Both the position numbers and the translations under genes were made by a program. A stretch of 64,000 nt of DNA, taken from the NCBI RefSeq assembly GCF_035961655.1, contig NZ_CP108393.1:1302001-1366000 (forward strand), given 5' to 3'. Below the pieces are notes generated by a model. That model was given only the letters and a program-made list of their open reading frames with translations. It did no database searches and had not been told where the DNA came from. Below, in pieces: positions 1 through 8,593 of the stretch. The stretch's first letter is position 1, and each line of letters opens with the position of its first letter. Source of the DNA: Streptomyces sp. NBC_01317. GTDB lineage: Bacteria > Actinomycetota > Actinomycetes > Streptomycetales > Streptomycetaceae.

Positions 1-239
1 CGGACGGGATTCCACGGGATTCAACCGTCTCATGGCCAACAGCCCGGTTCGTCGGTCGCCTGTCGAACAGGAGTCTCGATCGGGTGATCGTGACGGGTGC
101 CGGGCTTGCGAACGGGGCCGCTCGCCGACGCGGTGGCGTCCACCAACCCAGGCCGCACGAGGGCCTGTTGTGGCATACGAAGGCTGCCGAAACTCCCCAC
201 CGAAGCGGATTTGCCGGTTACAACCCGTTTGCCTACTGT

Positions 240-469
240 CGTGCCGAAGCCAAAGACCGCTGGTTGTCGTCGTGCGCTCGTCACAGAGCCCGGCGGCCGA
301 AGGATCCGCTAGCTGCGGACGGCCTGCGCAGGTCATGTGGGAGAGCTTCGGCACGACGGCAGGGTTTGCCGTGCGGCCGGGCCGCGCCCCGTGCGCCTGT
401 GCCGGGGCGTTTCGTTCGTTCAGCCCCTTCCGAGAGCGGTCCTCATCACCCGGAAGGAGGCCGATGCTC
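240..469 (+). ncRNA. candidate L10 leader of rplJ
   Basis: This is the non-coding stretch just before rplJ. In bacteria the rplJ leader normally folds into an RNA bound by the L10-L12 complex, which represses its own operon. The position and the run of GC-rich self-complementary segments (for example around 375-410) fit that. A strong ribosome site AAGGAGG lies at 454-460. I could not fold it, so the exact limits are inferred. Positions 1-239 hold no convincing gene: I see neither the end of rplA nor a recognisable product there. Confidence 0.5.
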
Positions 470-1000
470 ATGGCAAGGCCCGACAAGGCTGCCGCGGTGG
501 CCGAGCTGACGGACAAGTTCCGCAGTTCGAACGCCGCTGTGCTGACCGAGTACCGGGGTCTCACCGTGGCGCAGCTCAAGGAGCTGCGCCGTTCCCTCGG
601 TGCGAACGCCCAGTACTCCGTGGTGAAGAACACGCTGACCAAGATCGCGGCCAACGAGGCCGGGATCAACACGCTGGACGACCTGTTCGCGGGTCCGACG
701 GCGGTTGCCTTCGTCACCGGTGACCCGGTGGAGTCGGCGAAGGGTCTTCGTGACTTCGCCAAGGACAACCCGAATCTCATCATCAAGGGCGGTGTCCTTG
801 ACGGTAAGGCGCTGTCCGCCGATGAGTTCAAGAAGCTTGCGGACCTCGAGTCCCGCGAGGTTCTGCTCTCCAAGCTGGCGGGTGCCATGAAGGGCAAGCA
901 GTCCCAGGCTGCCTCCCTCTTCCAGGCGCTTCCCTCGAAGTTCGTCCGCACCGCGGAAGCGCTTCGCGTCAAGAAGGAAGAGCGGGACGCCGCCGCGTAA
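470..1000 (+). CDS. rplJ: 50S ribosomal protein L10
   Basis: Ribosomal protein L10 (176 residues) forms the base of the ribosomal stalk, binding 23S rRNA and the L7/L12 dimers used to recruit translation factors. The sequence is a close match to actinobacterial L10: it opens [14 protein letters not shown], carries [16 protein letters not shown] and [12 protein letters not shown], and ends in a helical L7/L12-binding tail. The start at 470 is preferred over the ATG at 464 because AAGGAGG at 454-460 is nine bases away and the protein then begins MARPDK as in relatives. rplL follows after about 100 bases. Confidence 0.95.
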   Translation: MARPDKAAAVAELTDKFRSSNAAVLTEYRGLTVAQLKELRRSLGANAQYSVVKNTLTKIAANEAGINTLDDLFAGPTAVAFVTGDPVESAKGLRDFAKDNPNLIIKGGVLDGKALSADEFKKLADLESREVLLSKLAGAMKGKQSQAASLFQALPSKFVRTAEALRVKKEERDAAA

Positions 1001-1102
1001 CCCGGCGTCACGGCCGTCACCGTCCGGTGAGGGCCGCCGCGGGCCGCGCGCCCGCCGACACGTACACCCGGCATCGGCCGGAATAGTGGAAGGACCGCCA
1101 TC

Positions 1103-1486
1103 ATGGCGAAGCTGTCGCAGGACGACCTGCTCGCGCAGTTCGAGGACATGACCCTGCTCGAACTGTCCGGGTTCGTCAAGGCGTTCGAGGAGAAGTTCGA
1201 CGTCACCGCCGCCGCGGCGGTCGCCGCCGCCGGCCCCGCGGGCCCGGGTGCCCCGGTCGAGGCGGCCGACGAGCAGGACGAGTTCGACGTTGTCCTCACG
1301 GGCGCGGGCGAGAAGAAGATCCAGGTCATCAAGGTGGTGCGGGAGCTGACCTCGCTGGGCCTCAAGGAAGCCAAGGACCTCGTGGACGGTGCCCCCAAGC
1401 CCGTCCTGGAGAAGGTCGCCAAGGAGGTCGCCGACAAGGCCGCCGAGTCCCTCAAGGCCGCGGGCGCCGCCGTCGAGGTCAAGTGA
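1103..1486 (+). CDS. rplL: 50S ribosomal protein L7/L12
   Basis: Stalk protein L7/L12 (127 residues), present in several copies per ribosome, stimulates the GTPase translation factors. The N-terminal dimerisation domain (about 1-35), the alanine/glycine/proline hinge (about 36-55) and the C-terminal factor-binding domain with [21 protein letters not shown] are all intact. GGAAGGA at 1088-1094 is the ribosome site. It pairs with rplJ as usual, but a strong terminator follows and no rpoB is found downstream, which is not the normal order. A few N-terminal residues ([19 protein letters not shown]) differ from the typical Streptomyces protein, so this may be a second copy. Confidence 0.95.
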   Translation: MAKLSQDDLLAQFEDMTLLELSGFVKAFEEKFDVTAAAAVAAAGPAGPGAPVEAADEQDEFDVVLTGAGEKKIQVIKVVRELTSLGLKEAKDLVDGAPKPVLEKVAKEVADKAAESLKAAGAAVEVK

Positions 1487-1525
1487 TCGCGGGCGCCTGA
1501 GGGCGCCCCGGACCACCGTACGAGA

Positions 1526-1582
1526 ACAGGGCCTCTTGCCGGCCGGGCGGCGTCAGCCGGCCTGGGCGGCGGGAGGCCCTGT
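1526..1582 (+). terminator. terminator after rplJL
   Basis: A perfect 10-base inverted repeat, acagggcctc (1526-1535) and gaggccctgt (1573-1582), encloses a GC-rich interior with further gccggcc pairing. It sits 40 bases after the rplL stop and should end the ribosomal protein transcript. Confidence 0.75.
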
Positions 1583-1641
1583 CCTCTGGCCCCACGACTT
1601 CTTCCTCTGCGGGTTCCCCCCTCTCGTGCTGTACTGGCCAG

Positions 1642-2553
1642 ATGAAGCGCAAGCCCATACCAGCGCTCGTGAAACACGCCGGGCGGACCGGCGGGGCGGC
1701 TGCGAGCCCCGTCAGCGCCCAGCGGACCGCGACCGTGCGCGACAGGGTCCGTCTCATGATCGGGATCACCGCGCGGGCGGGGGAATACCGCAGAGGTCTG
1801 CTACGGGCGGCCGAGCGCCTCAGCCCGGAGGAAGCGGCGATCCTCTCCGACCTGGAGCGGCACGGACTCCAGGTGCCGCAACTGCGTGACGTTCTCCGCG
1901 GCGGCCATGTGCTGGTGGACGATCCGCGGCTGTACGAGGCCTGGCGGGCCGGCAAGGGCAGTCATCCCCGGATCTCCAGCCACCACCGTGACATCGACAA
2001 GAAGCTCTACCCCGACATCGGCATGCGCGGCCACGTGGTGCGGGAGAAGCTGCACGGGCGTACGGCGCAGGGCACCTGGGTGCAGCTGGAGAAGACCCCG
2101 GCCGCGTTCGGCGGGAGCAAGCTGCCCAGCCTGGACGACCTCCGGCACCTCATGGACTACGTGGTGTACCGGTTCACCGGCAGCAACGTCGGTCCCTGGG
2201 GGCTGTCACGGATGACCGAGCGGCATCCGATGTACCTGTCACCGGTCCTGGCCATGCCCACCTCCCTCACTCCTCCGGTCGCACGGTCCCTGACCGAGGC
2301 GCTGCGCAGGATCGAGGCGAACGACGACGTCACCGCCGCCGCCCCGCAGCTGGCGGCCCGGTTCCCGCCCCCGGACCGGCCCGACCTGGCCGGTGAGCTG
2401 GGCCAGGCACTGTCCGGCACGGCGGGGCGGGGGCTGTTCGGCAACTCCGAGGTGTGGGTGACCCAGACACCGTCGCCGGTCGCCGCCGACGTGCTGCGCG
2501 AGGGGCGTGAGCCGCCCGCGGCGAGCAGCTGGAAGGCAGGAGGTACGTCATGA
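1642..2553 (+). CDS. hypothetical protein
   Basis: A 303-residue protein I do not recognise. It is soluble in appearance, with no signal peptide or membrane segment. Charged helical text (EYRRGLLRAAERLSPEEAAIL) is followed by a compact region rich in aromatic residues (YVVYRFTGSNVGPWGLSRMTERHPMYL, given here only as a landmark around residues 174-200), then a proline-rich tail. The start is uncertain: no good ribosome site precedes 1642, and internal ATG 1756 is possible. Its end overlaps the next gene by four bases (ATGA), so the two are almost certainly co-expressed and may work together. Confidence 0.6.
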   Translation: MKRKPIPALVKHAGRTGGAAASPVSAQRTATVRDRVRLMIGITARAGEYRRGLLRAAERLSPEEAAILSDLERHGLQVPQLRDVLRGGHVLVDDPRLYEAWRAGKGSHPRISSHHRDIDKKLYPDIGMRGHVVREKLHGRTAQGTWVQLEKTPAAFGGSKLPSLDDLRHLMDYVVYRFTGSNVGPWGLSRMTERHPMYLSPVLAMPTSLTPPVARSLTEALRRIEANDDVTAAAPQLAARFPPPDRPDLAGELGQALSGTAGRGLFGNSEVWVTQTPSPVAADVLREGREPPAASSWKAGGTS

Positions 2554-3317
2554 GTGACGACGACCGGCACGACATCGCTCCGGACCCGTCGGCGCCGAGT
2601 CCGGGCGAGGCGTCCGTCCCCCCGGGGCTGGTCACGGCCGTGGTGGACCTGGTGTACACCGGCCCCGTCCTGCTCGGCGCGTACACCATCGCCGAACTCA
2701 CGGCCGTGGACGCCATCGTGGACTTCCTCGAAGCCCGGCCGTCGGACGACGAACTCACCGAGGCCGTCCGCTCGTTGGCCGCCCGCCAACTGCTTCTGGC
2801 GGGCTCCGGCGGCGAACAGGTGCAGGTACGCGGCGACCTGGGCATCGCCGTGGCGTTCCAGCAGAGGGCCCGCAAGGTGCTCGACGCCCGTACGACGGGG
2901 ACAACGCCCGGCGAACCGTGGCGGATCCTGCTGCTCCCCCAGCCCGAGCCGATCTGCCTGATGGTCCGCATCGACGCGCTCGGCGTCCACCAGATCGGCC
3001 TCTACAAGCTCGACGAGGCGCTCCGTACCCTCACCGATTGGCTGCCCAGGGGTCCGTCGGCGGACCCCGATCCGGCGTTGGACACCGACGCCGTACTGGC
3101 CGATTCCGAGCGTTCCGCGCTGCTCACGGTCACCCACTACACCGCGCAGGGCTCGGCGGAGATCGCGGGCGACAGCACGAGCCTGGTCCTCGCCCGCCAC
3201 AAGGGCCGCCTGCACGCGCTCTCCCAGGACCCCTCGGACCAGGCCAAGTTGGTGCCCGGCCCTCCGGCGGACGGCAAGGAAGGCATCCACGACAGACTCG
3301 TGTCCCTCTTGGCGTAA
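2550..3317 (+). CDS. hypothetical protein, partner of the preceding gene
   Basis: A 255-residue acidic protein of unknown function, translationally coupled to the gene before it (ATGA overlap) with an AGGAGG site about six bases upstream. It has a disordered N-terminus (about 1-25), a helical part (about 26-105) and a beta-rich C-terminal half containing WRILLLPQPEPICL and DALGVHQIGLYKL. The latter half faintly recalls EspG-like chaperones of type VII secretion, but I would not assign it. No signal peptide or membrane segment is seen. Confidence 0.65.
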   Translation: MSDDDRHDIAPDPSAPSPGEASVPPGLVTAVVDLVYTGPVLLGAYTIAELTAVDAIVDFLEARPSDDELTEAVRSLAARQLLLAGSGGEQVQVRGDLGIAVAFQQRARKVLDARTTGTTPGEPWRILLLPQPEPICLMVRIDALGVHQIGLYKLDEALRTLTDWLPRGPSADPDPALDTDAVLADSERSALLTVTHYTAQGSAEIAGDSTSLVLARHKGRLHALSQDPSDQAKLVPGPPADGKEGIHDRLVSLLA

Positions 3318-3378
3318 CACCGTCGCGCCCGGGAACAGGTGACGGACCGCCGCGCGCGGACGTGAGCCGTTGGTTCGG

Positions 3379-4272
3379 TCAACCGGTCCGGTCAACGGCG
3401 TCGTGCAGCAGGTCCCGCAGGGTCAGTGCCGCCGGCAGTGGGGTCGTGGGCAGTGCCACCTGGACGGTCCGGCGCAGCTCCGGGTCGGTGAGGCGGCACA
3501 GCACGAGTTCGCCGGGGACCGCCCGGGCGGCCAGCGAGGGGACCAGCGCCACGCCCAGTCCGGCGGCGGCGTAGCCGAACTTCGCGGTCCATTCCGCGAT
3601 CCGGATGATCTTCCTGGGGGTGAAGCCCGCCCGTGCGCAGGCGTCGGCGAGCATCGTGGGGCGGTCGCCGTACGCGCTGTGGAGCCATGCCTCGTCGCGC
3701 AGTTCCCGCAGGTCGACCGTCCGGGCTCCGGCCAGTCGGTGCGTACGCGGGAGAGCCACGAACAGTTCGTCCTCGCACAGCACGGTCGTCGTGACACCGT
3801 CGGCCGACGGCAGACCGGACGGGTAGTCGCTGACGACGGCGAGGTCCAGCGCCCCGTCCGCGAGGCGCTCCATCAGCGTGTCGGTCCAGCCCTCGACCGC
3901 GATGACCTCGACCTCCGGCCTGGTGTGCTGGAGGGCCCGCAGGGCGGTGGGCACGAGCGAGATGTTGGCGGTGGCGAACGCTCCGATGTGCAGCAGCCCG
4001 CCGTGTCCCGCGTTCAGCACGGCCAGCTCCCGCGCCGCCCGCGACAGCCGGTCCATTACCTCCAGGGCGTGCCGGTGCAGCGTACGGCCGGCGGGATTGA
4101 GCCGTACTCCCCGGGGGAGCCGTTCGAACAGCGGTCCGCCCGCCTGCTGTTCCAGCGTGGCGATCCGCCGGGACACCGCGGACTGTGTGTAGTTGAGCCG
4201 GACCGCCGCCTTGGTGAACGATCCGGTCTCGGCCACGGCCACGAGCAGCCGGAGCGCGTCGACCTCGAACAC
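3379..4272 (-). CDS. LysR family transcriptional regulator
   Basis: A 297-residue LysR-type regulator. The winged helix-turn-helix is N-terminal (LRLLVAVAETGSFTKAAVRL, then TQSAVSRRIATLE), followed by the two-lobed effector domain (about 90-290). The GTG at 4272 is chosen because a GGGGGAGGGG stretch precedes it and the protein then starts at the usual distance from the HTH; a longer reading from 4335 is possible. It is divergent from the M20 peptidase gene, the classic arrangement for a LysR activator and its target, and a 17-base palindrome lies between them. Confidence 0.88.
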   Translation of the reverse strand: MFEVDALRLLVAVAETGSFTKAAVRLNYTQSAVSRRIATLEQQAGGPLFERLPRGVRLNPAGRTLHRHALEVMDRLSRAARELAVLNAGHGGLLHIGAFATANISLVPTALRALQHTRPEVEVIAVEGWTDTLMERLADGALDLAVVSDYPSGLPSADGVTTTVLCEDELFVALPRTHRLAGARTVDLRELRDEAWLHSAYGDRPTMLADACARAGFTPRKIIRIAEWTAKFGYAAAGLGVALVPSLAARAVPGELVLCRLTDPELRRTVQVALPTTPLPAALTLRDLLHDAVDRTG

Positions 4273-4343
4273 GACTCTCCCCTCCCCCTTCACGATCCTC
4301 CGGGCCCCGTCCTCGCCCGACTTCCCACGACCCATTCTCTGTA

Positions 4344-4360
4344 CGCATGGATTCTATGCG
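4344..4360. promoter_or_regulatory. candidate LysR operator
   Basis: CGCAT-N7-ATGCG is a perfect inverted repeat in the region between the divergent LysR and M20 peptidase genes. Its size and T-rich/A-rich symmetry fit the T-N11-A type of LysR site. Assignment is inferred from position and symmetry. Confidence 0.5.
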
Positions 4361-4522
4361 ATCCAGTCGCTGGTGGAATGCCTTCGCCCGCCCTAACGTC
4401 GTTCACGCGGCGGGGCTCCGCAGGGGGAAGGGCCCCGCCGCACCACGGTCCACGAAAATCCGAGGGGGAAATGTGTCGTCACGACGGAGAGCACGACGGG
4501 GCGTCGGCAGAGGGTGGGACCG

Positions 4523-5686
4523 ATGACCCGGGGGGCCGCTCCCGTGCTGCCGGCGATGCTGGCCGATCTGGAGGAACTCGTGCGCTGCGAGTCCTTCTCG
4601 GCCGACCACGCGGCGGTGGCGCGAAGCGCCGAGGTGGTGGGCGCTCTCGGGAGGAGACTGCTGGGGGCCGGGCCGGAGACGATGGTGATCGACGGTGTGA
4701 CCCATCTGCGGTGGACGTTCGGCACACCGCGGGTCCTGCTGGTGGGACACCACGACACGGTGTGGCCCATGGGCTCGATCAGGAGCCACCCCTGGTCGGT
4801 GGCCGACGGGATCGCCCGTGGGCCCGGGGTCCTGGACATGAAGGCGGGCCTGGTGCAGATGTTCCACGCCCTGGCCTCGCTGCCGTCCCCGGACGGGGTG
4901 TGCGTCCTGGTCAACGGGGACGAGGAGGTCGGCTCGGCGACCTCCCGGCAGCTGATCGAGGAATCCGCGCGAGGGTGCGCGGCCGCTTTTGTCCTGGAGG
5001 CGTCCGCGGATGACGAGGGCGCGCTCAAGATCGCCCGCAAGGGCACCGCGCGGTACGACATCGTCGTGCACGGCAGGGCCGCGCACGCGGGTCAGGAACC
5101 GCACAAGGGAGTCAACGCCGCGATCGAGGCCGCTCACCAGGTGCTGTCCATCGCCGGTCTCGGGGCCGCGATGGGCGCCGTCGGCGCCGACTCCGTCCTG
5201 GGCCCCGCGACCGTCACGCCCACCCTGCTGTCGGCCGGCAGTGCGCGCAACACGGTGCCCGCGCTGGCGCGGGTGTCGGTGGACGTACGCGTGCCGACCC
5301 CGGCGGCGCAGGACCGGATCGACGCGCTCCTGCGGGGGCTCACGCCATGGACGCCCGGGGCCCGGCTGGAGGTGCGGGGCGGCGGCCGGCGGCCGCCCAT
5401 GGAACCGGAGTCCTCCGCCGAACTCTTCGCCCTCGCCTCCCGACTCGCCGCGGAACTGGGCCAGGAGCCGCTGCGGGGGATCGCCGTCGGCGGCGCCTCG
5501 GACGGCAACTACACCGCGGCGGCGGGCTGTCCGACGCTGGACGGCCTGGGCGGCGTGGGCGGTGGCGCTCACGCGGACACCGAGTACGTCGAGGTCGGGC
5601 GGATGGTCCCCCGCACCCGTCTGCTCGCCCAACTCCTCATGCGGACGCGGCACCTGGCGCCCCGTCAGCCTGACCTCGACGGCTGA
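4523..5686 (+). CDS. M20 family metallopeptidase (carboxypeptidase G2-like)
   Basis: A 387-residue cytoplasmic di-zinc hydrolase of the M20 family, whose members remove C-terminal amino acids or cleave N-acyl amino acids. Metal and catalytic motifs are intact: GHHDTVWP (His and Asp), GVLDMKAG (bridging Asp), NGDEEVGS (catalytic and metal Glu), and the distal GGGAHADTE His. The inserted dimerisation domain contains GRAAHAGQEPHKG. The substrate cannot be told from sequence. ATG 4523 has GAGGG at 4510-4514; GTG 4514 is an alternative start. The divergent LysR regulator probably controls it. Confidence 0.88.
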   Translation: MTRGAAPVLPAMLADLEELVRCESFSADHAAVARSAEVVGALGRRLLGAGPETMVIDGVTHLRWTFGTPRVLLVGHHDTVWPMGSIRSHPWSVADGIARGPGVLDMKAGLVQMFHALASLPSPDGVCVLVNGDEEVGSATSRQLIEESARGCAAAFVLEASADDEGALKIARKGTARYDIVVHGRAAHAGQEPHKGVNAAIEAAHQVLSIAGLGAAMGAVGADSVLGPATVTPTLLSAGSARNTVPALARVSVDVRVPTPAAQDRIDALLRGLTPWTPGARLEVRGGGRRPPMEPESSAELFALASRLAAELGQEPLRGIAVGGASDGNYTAAAGCPTLDGLGGVGGGAHADTEYVEVGRMVPRTRLLAQLLMRTRHLAPRQPDLDG

Positions 5687-5743
5687 CGGCCGGCGGGGAT
5701 CGATGGGGAGATCACGACATTGTTCCAGGGGAGATGATTCATC

Positions 5744-6238
5744 GTGCGACGAGGCGTGGACGGGCCCGGCCTCGGCCGGAAGCTCGGTAGTTATCCGGTC
5801 GCGGGGGTGGCAGGCGGCGTGGCGCAGATGGCGCGGCGGGTCGGCGTGGCGTTGTATGTCGTCCTCGTCGTCTGCCTGGTGGCCATCGCGCCCCCGGCGG
5901 CGTTCGCCAAGGGCGCCGTCATGACAGCGGTGGTGCTCGTCCTGTCCGGTCTCGTACTGGCCTGGCGTCGTACGTCCGCCAGGTTCGGCCTCAGGCAGTG
6001 CCATCTCTACACGGACGGCCTGGTCGTCACCGATCTGTTCGGCGGCGAGTGGGACGCGGTGGCATGGAGCGAGGTGACCGGGCTGAACCGGCTCAGCGGC
6101 GCGTCGGTCTTCATGACCTTCCACCGGGTCGAGATCACACGGCACGGCCTCAAGCCCCTGGCGTTCCTGGCTCTGGGCCTGAACCCCCCGCTGGTGGAGG
6201 CTCTGCTGGGCCAGCTGGCCAAGAACGGTATCCGCTGA
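5744..6238 (+). CDS. small membrane protein with PH-like domain
   Basis: A 164-residue protein of unknown function. It starts at GTG with GGGGAG about ten bases upstream. Two hydrophobic segments (about residues 33-55 and 58-74) suggest a hairpin in the membrane. The C-terminal half (CHLYTDGLVVTDLFGGEWDAV and following strands ending in a helix) has the pattern of bacterial PH-like or YcxB-like domains, which is an inference from the strand pattern. It stands alone between the peptidase and tRNA-Leu. Confidence 0.65.
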   Translation: MRRGVDGPGLGRKLGSYPVAGVAGGVAQMARRVGVALYVVLVVCLVAIAPPAAFAKGAVMTAVVLVLSGLVLAWRRTSARFGLRQCHLYTDGLVVTDLFGGEWDAVAWSEVTGLNRLSGASVFMTFHRVEITRHGLKPLAFLALGLNPPLVEALLGQLAKNGIR

Positions 6239-6312
6239 GAGCAGGATCGGGAACGTACGGAAAACTCCCAGCCCGGACGAATCCGTACTGGGAGTTCCTT
6301 GATCACGCTGTG

Positions 6313-6397
6313 TGTCCGAGGGGGGACTTGAACCCCCACGCCCGATAAAGGGCACTAGCACCTCAAGCTAGCGCGTCTGCCATTCCGCCACCCGGAC
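6313..6397 (-). tRNA. tRNA-Leu(GAG)
   Basis: An 85-base class II tRNA. The acceptor arms GTCCGGG and CTCGGAC pair, with A as discriminator. The anticodon stem CTAGC/GCTAG holds the loop TTGAGGT, giving anticodon GAG (leucine CUC/CUU codons). A long variable arm (tgccctttatcgggcg) and the T arm GGGGGTTCAAGTCCCCC are clear. CCA is not encoded. Confidence 0.97.
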
Positions 6398-6726
6398 GAG
6401 TGGTCGAACCGCGGGTTGTGCTCGCGGCGACGGGGTCAACGATACCAGGGGATCAGGGTGGTCCTCACCCGTATATCCGGTGGTCAGGGATCCGGCGCCC
6501 GGTGCTTCGGGAGAGAGCGTGCGGTGCTCCGGGAGACGGCGTGCGGTGCTCCGGGAGACGGCGCGGGGGATCGTAAAAGGGCGCGTCGGCTCGTGAGACG
6601 GCGCGCGGGCGTGTGGGAGCGGCGCCGGGTGCTCCTCGGGGTGGCCGTGGAGCACCCGGCGCCGGGGCCTGCCGGGCGGGCGTCTGTTTCCGGCCCGTAC
6701 GGCAGGGGATCATGGGCGGGGAGGGG
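6398..6726. repeat. non-coding gap with 22-base tandem repeat
   Basis: This gap upstream of tRNA-Leu and downstream of the aldehyde dehydrogenase holds no credible gene. A 22-base unit beginning gcgtgcggtgctccggga is present twice in exact tandem (6517-6538 and 6539-6560), with a degenerate copy just before (about 6494-6516) and decayed copies to about 6640. The tRNA promoter must lie near 6400-6470. Confidence 0.7.
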
Positions 6727-8286
6727 TCAGGGCATCAGGTGATAGTCGGGGAAGTTGCCCGGTGAGCGTTCGCCCTCGGGGCCGTTCGTGACCGACTTGA
6801 CCAGCAGTTCTCCGCCGACGAACGCTCCGCGCCAGGAGTGGCCGAAGCCGCCGAACAGTTCGTCCCGGTCGCCGCGTGAGCGGGGCTTCCCGTGGCCGAC
6901 CTTGAAGGCGCGGATCTGCGGGGAGAGCCGGGCGTACGTCGCCGGGTCGTCGGTGGAGAGCGTGGCGACGAGCGCGCCGTTCGAGGCGTTCATCGCGGCC
7001 AGCAGCTCCGCCTCCGTGTCGACCAGGACGATGGTGTCGACCGGGCCGAACGGTTCCGCGTGGTGCAGCGGGGACGACGGGGGCGGCCCCAGCAGGGTGA
7101 CGGGCGCGAGGTACGCGCTGGTGTCCTGGCCGGGCAGGAAGCGCCCTCCGTCGAGGGAGCCCTGGTGCAGCGGGACGGCCCCGCGGTCGATCGCCACGGA
7201 GACCAGGTCGCCCAGCTCCTTGGCCTTGGCCGCGTTGATGAGCGGGCCGAAGTCCAGCTCGGGCAGCGGGTCGTCCGGGTGCTCGACGGCCAGCGGGTGG
7301 CCCACCTTGATCGAGCGGACGGCGGGGAGGTACGCCCCGAGGAAGTCCGCGAACTGCGAGCGCTGGACGACAAACCGGGGGTAGGCCGTGCAGCGCTGCT
7401 TCCCGTAGTCGAACAGCTTGGGGATGACGGCGCCGAGCGCGTCCCAGTCGCTGTAGTTCCAGACGCCCCAGGTGTTGAGACCCTCCTGTTCGAGGACGTG
7501 CCGCTTGCCCAGGTCGGCGACGTGCGTCGCGATGTCGGCGCCGGTGTCCCGGCCCCCGACGAAGGAGACACAACCGATCTCCGGCGAGCGGACGAGCGCC
7601 TCGGAGAGGTCGCGGCCGCCGCCGCTGACCAGGGTGACGGGGATGCCCTCCCGTACGGCCAGCGCACTGGCCAGGGTCAGGCAGGCGACCCCGCCGTCGG
7701 TCGGCGCCTTGGCGATCACCGCGTTGCCGGCCAGCGCCTGCGTGAGCATGGCGTGCACGAGGACCGACATCGGGTAGTTCCAGCTCGCGATGTTGGAGAC
7801 GGGGCCCGACAGCGGGGTCCTGCCCTCCAGCATCCGGTCGACGTTCTCGACGTACCAGCGCACTCCGTCGATCGCACGGTCGACGTCGGCCTGGGCGAGC
7901 CGCCAGGGCTTGCCTATCTCCCACACCAGGAGAAGGGCGAGCAGTTCACGGTGTTCGGTGAGCGCGTCGAGTGTGGCGGTGACGCGCGCCTTGCGCTCCG
8001 GCAGCGGCACGTGCCGCCAGGCGCGGTGTTCGTCCAGCGAGGCCCGCACGGCCTGCTGGGCGGTGGCGGCGTCCAGGCGCGGCGGGCCCGCGATGGGGCT
8101 GCCGTCGACGGGACTGGTGGCGGGCAGGGCCCGTCCTTCGGTCTGCCAGGCCGACGCCCACAGGTTGAGCACGCGGTCGTCGCGGAAGGCCTCGGGGGCG
8201 ACGGCGAGACTGCGCCGCCACGCGTCCGACCAGGCCGTTCCGGGCTTGAGTTGGAGGTTGGAGGTAGGGGTAGGGGTAGGTGCCAT
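6727..8286 (-). CDS. aldehyde dehydrogenase family protein
   Basis: A 519-residue NAD(P)-dependent aldehyde dehydrogenase. The nucleotide-binding half has SNIASWNYPMSVLVHAML and AKAPTDGG; the catalytic cysteine is in GKQRCTAY (about C299). The usual ELGGK general-base segment reads VLEQEGLNTWG, so this is a divergent subfamily reminiscent of PaaN-type or long ALDH proteins. It begins with an unusual MAPTPTPT repeat. It is transcribed in the same direction as sucCD, about 300 bases downstream, so a link to the oxalate/CoA genes is possible but not shown. Substrate unknown. Confidence 0.85.
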   Translation of the reverse strand: MAPTPTPTSNLQLKPGTAWSDAWRRSLAVAPEAFRDDRVLNLWASAWQTEGRALPATSPVDGSPIAGPPRLDAATAQQAVRASLDEHRAWRHVPLPERKARVTATLDALTEHRELLALLLVWEIGKPWRLAQADVDRAIDGVRWYVENVDRMLEGRTPLSGPVSNIASWNYPMSVLVHAMLTQALAGNAVIAKAPTDGGVACLTLASALAVREGIPVTLVSGGGRDLSEALVRSPEIGCVSFVGGRDTGADIATHVADLGKRHVLEQEGLNTWGVWNYSDWDALGAVIPKLFDYGKQRCTAYPRFVVQRSQFADFLGAYLPAVRSIKVGHPLAVEHPDDPLPELDFGPLINAAKAKELGDLVSVAIDRGAVPLHQGSLDGGRFLPGQDTSAYLAPVTLLGPPPSSPLHHAEPFGPVDTIVLVDTEAELLAAMNASNGALVATLSTDDPATYARLSPQIRAFKVGHGKPRSRGDRDELFGGFGHSWRGAFVGGELLVKSVTNGPEGERSPGNFPDYHLMP

Positions 8287-8593
8287 TGTGAGTCTCCGCT
8301 CGAGGGAGGCGGGATGTGCATGGCTCGGCACGAATGCCGCGGGTATACGGGTACGGGCACGAGTGACGTGTACGGGTATGGGTACCGCGGGGTCATCGGG
8401 TGGCCCGACGGTGTCGGGCGGTGGTACCGGACCGGTGGGATGTGGTGGGCCGCCGGGCCTGGGGTGGTGCGGTGATGGCGCGGTGGTGCGGTGATGGTCC
8501 TGTGGTGCGGTGATGGCGCGGTGGCGCGGTGATGCTCCTGTGGTGCGTTGGTGGTGTGCGGTGGTACGCCGGTGACGGCGCGCACACGTTCCG
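8287..8593. repeat. non-coding gap with 19-base tandem repeats
   Basis: Between the aldehyde dehydrogenase and sucD lies a G/T-rich stretch. From 8465 to 8559 there are five 19-base units related to tggtgcggtgatggcgcgg (8465, 8484, 8503, 8522, 8541); units 1 and 3 are identical and units 2 and 4 share a ctcctg/tcctg ending. The flanking part (8340-8460) is also repetitive (gggta/cgggt). No gene is seen; the promoter of the aldehyde dehydrogenase should lie just above 8286. Confidence 0.8.

Noticed and set aside
32..469. N-terminal extension of rplJ to position 32
   Set aside because: The added residues are unlike any L10; the ribosome site at 454-460 defines the start.
4403..6361. A 652-residue minus-strand open frame
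   Set aside because: It lies opposite the M20 peptidase and the small membrane protein gene and even crosses tRNA-Leu; composition is Arg/His/Gly-rich nonsense.
8465..8559. Possible CRISPR array
   Set aside because: Units are directly adjacent 19-base repeats without spacers, and no cas gene is present.
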